From an uncultured bacterium (lineage in GTDB: Bacteria > Verrucomicrobiota > Kiritimatiellia > RFP12 > UBA1067), in the NCBI GenBank assembly GCA_902802945.1, contig CADCOC010000006.1:1-56186 (forward strand): 56,186 nt of DNA, read 5' to 3'. Shown here piece after piece: positions 25,810-34,700 of this stretch; position 1 is the stretch's first letter, and each line of letters opens with the position of its first letter. Under the pieces are notes generated by a model. That model saw only the letters and a list, made by a program, of their open reading frames with translations, was not told where the DNA came from and did no database searches. Made by a program: the position numbers and the translations under genes.

Positions 25810-26307
25810 TCAGCAGCACCACGCCACCCCCGTCATCAGCGCAGCCGTGTAGGCGGCCGAGACCACGTCGTCGAACAGGACGCCCGACGCCGTGTGGATG
25901 TTGCGGTCGATGTAACGTGCAATCGGCAGCTTGATCGCATCGAGGATTCGGAACACCGCAAATCCCGCTATCGCGAGCTGCCATACGGGAAAGGCCGGAC
26001 GGTCGGGCAGGACCCAGAACAGCGGCACGCAGAGGTAGCCCACGACCTCGTCCAGCACGAAGTGCCGCGGATCGGGGTTGTTCCACCGCCGCTGCGCCCA
26101 CGGCGTAAGCCAATAGTGAATTGCGGAAAAAAGCAACGCGCCGAAGAAACACCATGCCCGCACGGCTTCGTCGCCACACCCGGCAAACACTGCGGCAAGA
26201 TGCCACGCAAGCCCGGTGAGCGCGCCGAACGAGCCCGGCACGATGGGGGCGAGACCGAGGAAAAACCCGCTCGCCAGAAACAGCTTCAGTCTATCTTCTT
26301 TCTTCAC
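25810..26307 (-). CDS. pgpA: Phosphatidylglycerophosphatase A
   Basis: A 165-aa membrane phosphatase that dephosphorylates phosphatidylglycerophosphate to phosphatidylglycerol. The acidic PgpA motifs are seen: PGSFGALTGL, HFVLDEVVGYL and FRILDAIKLPIARYID ... LFDDVVSAAY; several hydrophobic helices accompany them. A frame-compatible ATG at 26346 lies upstream of the promoter. The GTG at 26307 is preferred because an extended -10 ends 7 nt before it, making a leaderless transcript. Confidence 0.9.
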   Translation of the reverse strand: MKKEDRLKLFLASGFFLGLAPIVPGSFGALTGLAWHLAAVFAGCGDEAVRAWCFFGALLFSAIHYWLTPWAQRRWNNPDPRHFVLDEVVGYLCVPLFWVLPDRPAFPVWQLAIAGFAVFRILDAIKLPIARYIDRNIHTASGVLFDDVVSAAYTAALMTGVAWCC

Positions 26308-26314
26308 GCGGCAC

Positions 26315-26323
26315 AGTATACCA
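26315..26323 (-). promoter_or_regulatory. Extended -10 promoter of pgpA, leaderless spacing
   Basis: TGG followed by TATACT on the minus strand, only 7 nt before the GTG start. Start of transcription should fall on or next to the start codon. Confidence 0.6.
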
Positions 26324-26347
26324 TATTTCACAGGCGTGTGCCGCATG

Positions 26348-27229
26348 TTAGTTCACCAGCGAAAACAACTCGTCAACCGTGCGGCAGAGCTTAACCACGG
26401 ACCAGAGACGACGCCAACGCGGCACGGCGCACCAGTAGGAGACAAGTTCCTTCATCCGGCCAAGCACCGGCACGTCGCCGCACAGCTCTTCCCGGGACCG
26501 CACGACGTACGCGCGCAGCAGGGCGTCCGCGTCGGCGCGCGCGCCAAGCGCCCGCACGAACGCGCGTCCCAACATCACGCCAGCCACGCCGTCAGGCAAA
26601 TCACCCAGACGGTCCAGCTCCGCGTCTCCGTTGTAGATCACGGGATTGGCAGATTCTGCGAGAATTTCGGCGAAGCGCGCACGGTCCACTTCGCCATCGT
26701 ACATCTGCCGCGCCGTGCGCGCATGTACCGTGAGCGCGGCAAGGGGATAGCGGTTGATGCGCGGCAGAAGTGCGCGAAGATCATCCGGCGACTCCACCCC
26801 GAGGCGCACCTTGAGCGAGAACTTTCCCGGCCCCATCTCCTCGCACCCCGCCGCGAGCAGCGCCTCGAGCAAGTCCGGCGTGCGCAGGAGACCAGAGCCG
26901 CGTCCGCGCCGCACGATCATCGGGAACGGACACCCCGCGTTGAGGTCTGCGCGGTCGAAACCCCGTTCGCGGAACGCGCGCAGGAGCGTGCGCATGGCGT
27001 CGGGATGTTTCGTGATGACCTGCGGGACAAGCGGCAGCGTGGGCTGCACATCGCGCGGGAAAGGCTTAAGGTCGGCAAGAAGGCGATCGCACACGCGGAT
27101 GCCTGGATTGGCAGGGATGAACGGCGCGAACGCGCCCACGAACCCGGCCTCGCGGATCGCCCCCGCGAACACCTCGCGGAACGCGCGAATCGTCACGCCG
27201 CGCAACGGCGCCAGCCACAACTTGCACAC
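26348..27229 (-). CDS. dus: tRNA-dihydrouridine synthase family protein
   Basis: A 293-aa FMN enzyme that reduces uridines in tRNA. The TIM-barrel shows LAPLRGVTIRAFR at the start, the catalytic-loop cysteine in DLNAGCPFPMIVRRGRGSGLL (normally NxGCPx), KVRLGV, LTVHARTARQMYDG and NPVIYNGD. All starts are non-ATG: GTG at 27229 is chosen because GAGAGGA lies 9 nt upstream; a TTG at 27271 has none. RGRGSGLL replaces the usual GxGAxLL. Confidence 0.88.
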   Translation of the reverse strand: MCKLWLAPLRGVTIRAFREVFAGAIREAGFVGAFAPFIPANPGIRVCDRLLADLKPFPRDVQPTLPLVPQVITKHPDAMRTLLRAFRERGFDRADLNAGCPFPMIVRRGRGSGLLRTPDLLEALLAAGCEEMGPGKFSLKVRLGVESPDDLRALLPRINRYPLAALTVHARTARQMYDGEVDRARFAEILAESANPVIYNGDAELDRLGDLPDGVAGVMLGRAFVRALGARADADALLRAYVVRSREELCGDVPVLGRMKELVSYWCAVPRWRRLWSVVKLCRTVDELFSLVN

Positions 27230-27325
27230 AACGACAATTCCTCTCAATGGAAATCCCCGACGGACGGACAATCAGTCACCGTTCGACCTTTGGCGCCTTC
27301 GGGTCCATCCGCCGGGGAAAGTGCG

Positions 27326-28096
27326 TTAGGGGTAGTCGGCCGGGAGGGTGAGGATTTCGCAGCCGTCGTCGGTGATGGCCACGGTGTGTTCCCAGTGGGC
27401 CGCCATGCAGTGGTCGCCCGTGATCACGGTCCAGCCGTTGTCGCGGTCGACGTACGTCTTCGCGCCCTTTTTCGTAAGCGTTATCATCGGCTCGATGGCG
27501 ATCGTCATGCCGGGCTTCAGCACGAGCTTCGTGCCGGGCTTGCCGTAGTTGGGCACTTCGGGGTCCTCGTGCACCGTGCGGCCCACGCCGTGTCCGATCC
27601 AGTCACGCACCACGCCAAAGCCGGCGTCCTCCGCCACCTTCTGGATGGCGTAGCCTACGTCGCCAAGGTGTACGCCCGGGCCCGCTGCGGCTATGCCGGC
27701 CGCGAGACACTTCTTCGTTGTCTCCACTAGGCGTATCACCTCGGGGTCGCTCACGCCCACCATCACGGTGCGGCTCGTATCGCCGTTGTAGCCTTGCGTG
27801 AGAATGCCCACGTCGCACTTCACGAGGTCGCCGGGCATGATCATCCGGTCGCCGGGAATGCCGTGGATCACTTCCTCGTTCACGCTTACGCACAGCGCGC
27901 CTGGGAAGCCCTCGTAGCCGAAGAAGCTCGCCTTCACGTTGTTGCGAAGACAGTAGTCGCGCACGATCGCGTCGATCTCCGACGTCCTCATGCCCGGCTC
28001 GACCGCCTTCGCGCAGATGTCGCGGATTTCGGCGCTCATGCGACACGCCACGCGCATGCGGTCGATCTGGGCCTTCGTCTTGATGTCGACTTTCAT
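27326..28096 (-). CDS. map: Methionine aminopeptidase type I
   Basis: A 256-aa metalloprotease that removes the initiator methionine. The five metal ligands are recognisable: the Asp in KCDVGILTQGYNGDTSRT (two Asp), the His in GHGVGRTVHEDP, the Glu in IAIEPMI and the Glu in HWEHTVAI. Length and architecture are typical of the short type Ia. It begins 4 nt after adk, the common adk-map pairing. Confidence 0.97.
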   Translation of the reverse strand: MKVDIKTKAQIDRMRVACRMSAEIRDICAKAVEPGMRTSEIDAIVRDYCLRNNVKASFFGYEGFPGALCVSVNEEVIHGIPGDRMIMPGDLVKCDVGILTQGYNGDTSRTVMVGVSDPEVIRLVETTKKCLAAGIAAAGPGVHLGDVGYAIQKVAEDAGFGVVRDWIGHGVGRTVHEDPEVPNYGKPGTKLVLKPGMTIAIEPMITLTKKGAKTYVDRDNGWTVITGDHCMAAHWEHTVAITDDGCEILTLPADYP

Positions 28097-28100
28097 GGCC

Positions 28101-28733
28101 TTACATCGCGGCGAGGAACGCGGCGGCGACGTTCTCCACGCCCGTGGTGCCATCCACGGTGCGGAGCAGGCCCTTGTCCTTGTAGTAGGCGATGAGGGGT
28201 TCGGTCTGCTGGTGATACACGACGAGACGGTCCTTGACGGTCTCGGGGTTATCATCCTTGCGCACGACGAGCTTCTCGCCGCAAACGTCGCACACGCCCT
28301 CGACCTTCGGGGGCAGATTACGCACGTGGTAGCCGGCCTTGCACTTCGGACACGTCCGACGGCCCGCAATGCGGTCCTGGATGATCTCGTCCGGCACATC
28401 GATCAAGACGGCGCTCTTCACGGGCGTACCCATCTCGGCGAGGATCTCGGCCTGCGCGAGGTTGCGCGGGAATCCGTCGAGCAGCATCGTCACGTCGCCC
28501 GTCGTCTCGGCCACCACATCCTTGATCATCGTGGCGATCAGGGCGTCGGGCACGAGGTTGCCGGACTCCATGTACGACTTGGCCTGCTTGCCGGCCTCCG
28601 TGCCCTTCGCGACGGCGCCGCGCAGCAGGTCGCCGCTCGACACGTGCTTGAGGTTATCATGCGCGGCGGCGAGCGCACCCGCCACCGTACCCTTCCCCGA
28701 TCCCGGGGCTCCCAACAGAATGACAATGTTCAT
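28101..28733 (-). CDS. adk: Adenylate kinase, zinc-containing
   Basis: A 210-aa enzyme interconverting AMP, ADP and ATP. The P-loop GAPGSGKGT (8-16), the AMP site SSGDLLR and DGFPRN, and the lid RIAGRRTCPKC are all present. The lid carries four cysteines (CPKC ... CDVC) as in zinc-stabilised bacterial forms. An extended -10 lies 10 nt before the ATG, so the mRNA is nearly leaderless. Confidence 0.97.
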   Translation of the reverse strand: MNIVILLGAPGSGKGTVAGALAAAHDNLKHVSSGDLLRGAVAKGTEAGKQAKSYMESGNLVPDALIATMIKDVVAETTGDVTMLLDGFPRNLAQAEILAEMGTPVKSAVLIDVPDEIIQDRIAGRRTCPKCKAGYHVRNLPPKVEGVCDVCGEKLVVRKDDNPETVKDRLVVYHQQTEPLIAYYKDKGLLRTVDGTTGVENVAAAFLAAM

Positions 28734-28743
28734 AGCGGCGAAT

Positions 28744-28752
28744 AGTATATCA
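28744..28752 (-). promoter_or_regulatory. Extended -10 promoter of adk-map
   Basis: TGA followed by TATACT on the minus strand, 10 nt before the adk ATG. Predicted leader is about 3 nt. Confidence 0.55.
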
Positions 28753-28760
28753 TATTTTTG

Positions 28761-28844
28761 AGCTTAGAGCTTAGAGCTTGGAGCTTAGAGCTTGGAGCTT
28801 GGAGCTTAGAGCTTGGAGCTTGGAGCTTAGAGCTTAGAGCTTGG
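28761..28844. repeat. Tandem array of twelve 7-nt AGCTTRG units
   Basis: Twelve exact 7-nt units (AGCTTAG or AGCTTGG) fill the gap between the adk promoter and the recD2 stop. The array is 84 bp and likely prone to length variation. Confidence 0.95.
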
Positions 28845-28850
28845 AGGGAA

Positions 28851-31043
28851 TCAGCGCTTGAGTCGTTCCGCGAGGGTTGTGCGGCGTTCGCGCACGGTAT
28901 TGGTTTCAATGGCTTTCTTGACCGCCCACGCGGAGCCAATCACCAAGACGAGCTTCTTGCCGCGCGTGATCGCCGTGTAGAGCAGGTTGCGCTCGAGCAT
29001 CATGTAGTGCTGGCGGTGGAGGAGCAGGATCACGGCGGGGTACTCGCTGCCCTGCGACTTGTGGATCGTCGTCGCGTAGGCGAGCACGAGCTCGTCGAGG
29101 TCGCCGCGCCCGTACTCCACGGGACGCCCATCGAACAGCACCACGAGCGAACGGCTCTCCGCGTCGACCGCCTTAACGAAGCCGATGTCGCCGTTGTAGA
29201 CGTCCTTGTCGTAGTTGTTCCGCAGCTGCATCACGCGGTCGCCCGCGCGGAAGACCGTGCCGCCGCGCTGGAGAGACGGACCCGTTCCGTTCAGACGCTC
29301 CTGCACGACGGCGTTGAGGTTCTCCGCACCGAGGAGGTTCTTGCGCATGGGCGTGAGCACCTGCACGTCCTGCAGCGGCTCCATGCGGAACTTGCGCGGG
29401 ATGCGCGTGACCATGAAGTCGAGCGCGTAGGCGAGCGCCTTCTGCGGGTCTTCCTGCTGGATGAAGTAGAAGTCGCTCTCGCCCGCCGTACTCGTCTCGA
29501 ACGGCTCGCCCGCGTTTACGTGGTGGGCGTTGCGGACAATGAGGCCGGAGCTGTCCTGGCGGAAGATCTCCGTGAGGCGCGCGGCGGGGATCGCGCCGGA
29601 GGCGATGAGGTCGTGCAGCACGTTGCCGGGGCCGACGGAGGGGAGCTGGTCCGTGTCGCCCACGAGGATGAGCGTCGCGTGTGCGGGCAAGGCGGCGAGG
29701 AGGTCGTCCATGAGCTTGATGTCCACCATCGACGTCTCGTCAAACACGAACACGTCGCCGGACACGGGGTTGTCCGCGTTGTACGTGAACTCGTTCGTCT
29801 GCGGGTTGTACTTGAGGAGGCGGTGTACCGTCACCGCAGGCGCGCCGGTCGATTCCGTCATGCGCTTCGCGGCGCGTCCGGTGGGCGCGGAGAGGAGCGT
29901 CTTGATCACGGGCTTGCCGCCCACGCGGCGCGCGCCGTAGATTTCCACGAGCGCGCGGATGATCGTGGTCTTGCCCACGCCGGGTCCGCCCGTCACGATG
30001 CACACCTTCGACCGTAGCGCGAGACGCACCGCGTTGAGCTGTGCGGGAGCGAGCGTGAAGCCGGTTTTCTGTTCCCACCACTTGATGGCACGCTCGGGGT
30101 CGATTTCGCCGAAGGACTGCGGCGCGTCGAGCAACTGACGCAGCTTCGCCGCCACGCGGTTTTCGGCGAAGAAGAGATCCTTCATGAAGATGCGTCCGTC
30201 CTCGCGCACGACGCGTCCCGCGTCGACTTCGGCGGCAAGCGCCTCGGCGAGTTTTTCCACGGAGATGCCCACGAGCTCCTGCGCGTGGAGGAGCAGGTCG
30301 GGCTCGGAGGTCCAGCAGTGTCCCGCCTCGTCCGCCTCCGTCTGGAGCGTGTGGACGATTGAGGCGCGTGCGCGCAGGGGCGAGTCGTGCGGCATGCCCA
30401 CCGCCCGCGCGATGCGGTCGGCCGTCGTGAAGCCGATTCCCCAAATGTCGCGGCTGAGACGGTAGGGATCGGCCTTAATGACGGCGATGGAGTCGGGACC
30501 GTAGCGCCGGTAGATTTTGGTGGTCTGCGCCACCGAGATGCCGTACGTCTGCGTGAAGATCATCAGCTCGCGCGTACCGCGTGCCTCCCGCCACGCCTCG
30601 CGGATCTTCTCGATCTTCTTCGGACCGAGCTTGGGGATTTCGCGAAGACGGCCGGAGTGATGCTCCAACACATCCATCGTGTCGGCACCGAACTTATCCA
30701 CGATGCGGTTCGCGAGCACGGGGCCGATGCCGTAGATGAGACCGCTCGCAAGGTAGCGGCGGACGCCCTCGGTGGACTTCGGCGGGATGCAGGAAATGCT
30801 CTTCGCCTTGAACTGGCGTCCGCGCACGGGATCGTTCACCCATTGTCCCGTGGCGTGGAGTTCCTCCCCTTCCCACGCCGCCGCGCAGGTACCGAGTACC
30901 GTCACCTCGCGCTGGGCAAGACGGAAGCGCCCGTCGTCTGCAAGCGTGACGTGCAGGATGGTGAAGCCGTTCTCGTCGTTGCGGAAGACGATGCTCTTCA
31001 CCGTCCCGTCGACGGTCGTCAACTCTTCGGGCGTATCATTCAC
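28851..31043 (-). CDS. recD2: RecD2-type DNA helicase
   Basis: A 730-aa 5'-3' superfamily 1 helicase not bound to RecBC, implicated in DNA repair. An N-terminal OB-like domain and helix-hairpin-helix region (about 95-240; GLIYGIGPVLANRIVDKFG, IPKLGPKKIEKI) precede the motor: Walker A GGPGVGKTT (about 346-354), VFDETSMVD (motif II), GDTDQLPSVGPG (motif III) and the C-terminal YATTIHKSQGSEYPAVI and YTAITRGKK. The start is GTG at 31043. The start region is the copy of a 40-bp tandem duplication that also makes the end of the upstream gene. Confidence 0.95.
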   Translation of the reverse strand: MNDTPEELTTVDGTVKSIVFRNDENGFTILHVTLADDGRFRLAQREVTVLGTCAAAWEGEELHATGQWVNDPVRGRQFKAKSISCIPPKSTEGVRRYLASGLIYGIGPVLANRIVDKFGADTMDVLEHHSGRLREIPKLGPKKIEKIREAWREARGTRELMIFTQTYGISVAQTTKIYRRYGPDSIAVIKADPYRLSRDIWGIGFTTADRIARAVGMPHDSPLRARASIVHTLQTEADEAGHCWTSEPDLLLHAQELVGISVEKLAEALAAEVDAGRVVREDGRIFMKDLFFAENRVAAKLRQLLDAPQSFGEIDPERAIKWWEQKTGFTLAPAQLNAVRLALRSKVCIVTGGPGVGKTTIIRALVEIYGARRVGGKPVIKTLLSAPTGRAAKRMTESTGAPAVTVHRLLKYNPQTNEFTYNADNPVSGDVFVFDETSMVDIKLMDDLLAALPAHATLILVGDTDQLPSVGPGNVLHDLIASGAIPAARLTEIFRQDSSGLIVRNAHHVNAGEPFETSTAGESDFYFIQQEDPQKALAYALDFMVTRIPRKFRMEPLQDVQVLTPMRKNLLGAENLNAVVQERLNGTGPSLQRGGTVFRAGDRVMQLRNNYDKDVYNGDIGFVKAVDAESRSLVVLFDGRPVEYGRGDLDELVLAYATTIHKSQGSEYPAVILLLHRQHYMMLERNLLYTAITRGKKLVLVIGSAWAVKKAIETNTVRERRTTLAERLKR

Positions 31044-31118
31044 TTCAGCGGGAGGGCCGCGCTTGTCGCGGCCAGTTCATTCACTTCGCGGGAGCGGCCG
31101 CGCTTGTCGCGGCCGGTT
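31038..31118. repeat. 40-bp tandem duplication with GCCGCGCTTGTCGCGGC units at the ppi/recD2 junction
   Basis: Two near-identical copies (31038-31078 and 31078-31118), each beginning CATTCACTTC and carrying one palindromic unit (31050-31073; 31088-31115). One copy encodes the isomerase C-terminus ([12 protein letters not shown]); the other forms the recD2 start and its upstream region. Confidence 0.85.
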
Positions 31119-31617
31119 CCGCCGCCACGTGGACCTTCTTGATGACGATGGGTTCCTCGGGCACGTTCTGGTGGGGACCGGCGAAGCCGGTCTTAACCTT
31201 CGCGATCTTGTCGACCACGTCCATGCCGTCCGTGACCTTGCCGAACACGGCGTAGCCGTAGTGCTGCGGCGTGGGCGCGCGGAAGTTGAGGAAGTCGTTG
31301 TCAACGAGGTTGATGAAGAACTGGCTCGTGGCGGAGTCGACCACCATCGTGCGCGCCATGGCGATCGTGCCGCGCTTGTTGGTGAGGCCGTTCGCCGCCT
31401 CGTTCTTGATGGGGGCCTTCGTGGGCTTCTGGTCCATCGCCTTCGTGAATCCGCCGCCCTGGATCATGAACCCGTCGATCACGCGGTGGAAGATCGTGCC
31501 GTCGTAGTGGCCGCTCTTCGCGTAGTCGAGGAAATTCTTCACGGTGACCGGCGCCTTCGCGTCGTCGAGTTCGACCGTGATCGAACCCATGCTAGTCTCA
31601 ATTGTCGCTTTCTTCAT
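31081..31617 (-). CDS. Cyclophilin-type peptidyl-prolyl cis-trans isomerase
   Basis: A 178-aa cytoplasmic (no signal peptide) folding catalyst. The cyclophilin active site is seen in [40 protein letters not shown] and [17 protein letters not shown]. The start at 31617 has AGAAGGAG and a promoter 29 nt upstream. The last dozen residues are low-complexity and come from a palindromic repeat, so they are probably dispensable. Confidence 0.95.
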   Translation of the reverse strand: MKKATIETSMGSITVELDDAKAPVTVKNFLDYAKSGHYDGTIFHRVIDGFMIQGGGFTKAMDQKPTKAPIKNEAANGLTNKRGTIAMARTMVVDSATSQFFINLVDNDFLNFRAPTPQHYGYAVFGKVTDGMDVVDKIAKVKTGFAGPHQNVPEEPIVIKKVHVAAEPAATSAAAPAK

Positions 31618-31645
31618 GTCTCTTCTCCTTCTGGGGAACGCAAAT

Positions 31646-31654
31646 AGTATAGCA
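31646..31654 (-). promoter_or_regulatory. Extended -10 promoter of the isomerase gene
   Basis: TGC followed by TATACT on the minus strand, in the short gap after the macroglobulin-like gene. Confidence 0.6.
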
Positions 31655-31706
31655 CAATTATGAGTGGTTCGTGACTCGTGCTTTGTGGTTAGCACATCGG
31701 GGATTG

Positions 31707-34700
31707 TCATCTGTTGGCGGCGACGCGCTGGACGGACGCGCCGAGGGCTTCCTGGAGTACGAGAATCGCGAACTCGGCCGGCTTGAAGCTAGAGTCGGTC
31801 GAAATGCTCGCATAGTCGAACGCGCCGCGCAGGTCGGTGTAGCCGTCCTTGTGGAACTGAATCTGATGCCCGGAAGCGTCTTTCGCGTACACCTTCACGT
31901 ACGCGCCCACGAGCGGCTTGCCGTCGCGTCCCTTCACGCGCAGCTGACGGCACTCGCGCACGACCTGCACCACGAACGCGCACGGCGTGACCTCCAGCCG
32001 CGCCTCGGCGCGTCCTTCTGTGTCCTCCGCCACGAGCACGAGGTTTCGCGCGGTCAGTTCCGCGGGCAACTCCACGCGCGTCTCGTCTCCCGTCAGCGCC
32101 ACCTCGCGACGCCACGCCGGCTTCAGACAGCGCATGACGTCGTGTCCGCCCGCCGCCAAGCCGAACGGATCCTTCGAGAAGGCGATTTCCACGTCGATCG
32201 GATAGACCTTGAGGACGCACGAAGCGAGGTTGCGCGTCGCCAGCGCCACGGTCACGCGGTCCCCGTCCTGCACCGCCCGCGCGGCGATGGCCGGCGCGCG
32301 GTCGGCGGGGGACTGCGCGTCGGCGTTTCCGCCTCCCAGCGCTTCATCGGCCTGCGCGATTACGTCGCGGAACCGGTCGCGCCAGAGCGGCACCGGCCAG
32401 TCCGCATACGCCTGGGCGATCGCGCGGCCCTTTGCCGCGTCGCCGTCGCAGAACGCGAGGTACGCGCGGAGGTATTCGCGCTGCATGCGCGTCTCCGCGT
32501 CGGGAAGCGTGCCGTCCGTCCGCGCGAGCTGCGCCTTCGCCTCTTCGACGCGGTCCTGCGCGAGCAGGTACACGGCCGCCAGTACCCGGTCGCGCGCCGA
32601 CGGCGCCTTCTTCTGCGCGAGCAGGTCGAGGAACGCGCGGTATTCCTTCTTGAGCCCCTCGTTGGCGATCGTGGCCGTGCCGCCGAGCGTGTGTGCGCGG
32701 GCGTTGACGATCGGCCAGTACTCCTTGTGCTCGAAGGCGCCGCAGTCCTCGGGGTCGAGGGTGACGAGCGATGAGCCGTACAGGGCACCGAGGCGCTGCC
32801 CAAGCCGCGTCCGGTTCTCCCGGCGCATCAGCGCCTCGCGCACGCGCGCCGAGTCGTAGGCGTCGGCCCACACCAGACCCGCCAGCCACAGCTCCTGGCA
32901 GTAGACGCCGCGTGCCGCGAGCACGTCCAGCACCTGGCGCGCGTATGCGCCGTCCTTCATGCGCCAGAGGATCTTCGAGAGGTCCACGGAGCCGGTGTAG
33001 AGATTCTTCGTGCGCAGATAGTCGAGTACCGCCTTCTTCGTTCCGTTCTGCGACACGTAGTCCCAGCTCACCGTGTCCGTCTTCGTGGACTCCGCCACCA
33101 CGCGGCACGCAAGCGGCTGCGCGACGGCAGTCGCCCCATCGGCCTCCACGGCGACCATCGGCACGAGCGCGCCGACGCCTTCCCCCGCGGACGGGAAGTA
33201 GAACTTCACGCCCGCGCTCTCACTCGAATACGGTACGAGCCTGGTTGTCTCGACGAACGTGCCTTCCGCGTGGCCCAAAGGAATCGCGCCGGACGGGATC
33301 TGTCCGAACACCGTCACGCGGCGGTATTCGTCGGTGGGGTTCGTCAGCACCGTCACGAGTTCGTAGACGCGGCCGCGCACGAACTCGTCCGTCACCTCGG
33401 CGCCGGTCGTTCCGTCCGCGCGCTGCGCCGACGGATCACGGAAGCGCTGCGTCACGACCACGGCGCTGTGCACACCGTCCGCCGCCGGACGCACGTCGCG
33501 CTTGAAGACGAGCCCCGCGTCGCCCTCCTTCGCCGTGAACGGCAGCCGCGTCACGGCCAGCGCCGCCAACACGGGCGTGACCGTGTTGGAACCCTTCACG
33601 AAGCGGATGTGATCCGAGAGGAACGTCCCCTCGCGCCCTTCGGCGATCGCGGCCGTCCAGTCGCGCCAGAATTCGTTCACCGCCACGCGCGCGGACGTAT
33701 CCGCATCCTGCCGCACCTTCCAGTAGTGCGTCTCCACCCACTCGCGCGTGCGCTCGGGCGGAATGTACGCCGGACGCTTCACGCGGCGCGCCGCCGCCTT
33801 TCTCTTGTCGGACTTCGGCGCGTATGCGGCCATCACGGGCCTTCTCAGCGCATTCTCTGGTATCATAACAGCCTGGTTACTCCACGTCTGTGCCCGTCGC
33901 CCGCCAAGACTTTGCGGGGCCACCGCCCGTATTTCACCGCTTGAGCTTTCCTTAACTACAGCTACCGAATCGGTTGTCACTGCGCCGACCTCCTCCTTGG
34001 CCTCTTCTGGCGCCGCGGCGATCTCAGCGTCGCTCGCATCTGCCTCCATCGTTCCCAGCGCCTCGTCGAGGCCGGTGTCCGGATTCGTCGGATTCGCCGC
34101 GCAGAGGTCGGCCATGCGCCGCGCGATCACGGGCGCGAGTTTCCGTTCGCGCAGCGCCAGCAATCCCTGCTCGAACGCGTTGAGGTCGTCGAGACGTCCC
34201 GGCGCGGTCCACTCCGACAAATCCTCGCCCAGGAGCCACTTGTCCACGAACTGTTTGAACCGCTTGTTGCGGAGGTTCGGCTCCACGACGGACTTGAAGA
34301 ACGCCGGATCCTTCTCGTGCAGGAAGAAGTCGAGTTCGTGCGAGGCGTAGCGTCCGTAGAGCGCGCGCTTTTCCTCGTCCGACTTCCGTTCCCAGGACGC
34401 GAGGAACTCGAACTCGCCGAGCGGCGCGTTCTTGTTGAGCGCCTTCATGAGCGCGAAGAGCTCGCCGACGGTCTGGTAGCGCTTCGTGCGCGCGGCCGTC
34501 TGGCCGGGCGCGACGTTAACGTGGCCGAGGTTGCGCGGCGCGAAGGCCGACGTCTCGCCGAGCAGTTCCACGCCGTCGAACGCCTGCCCGTCGGTCACGA
34601 GCACGAAGAAGTCCTGCGCGCCAAGCCCCACCTCGCCGACCTTCGCGAAGTCGATCGTCGCCACGCCGTTCACGTCCGGGCGCACGTTGGCCACCACAGT

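Noticed and set aside
24147..25934. 595-codon plus-strand open frame
   Set aside because: Antisense of the peptide-binding protein, which has unmistakable family motifs.
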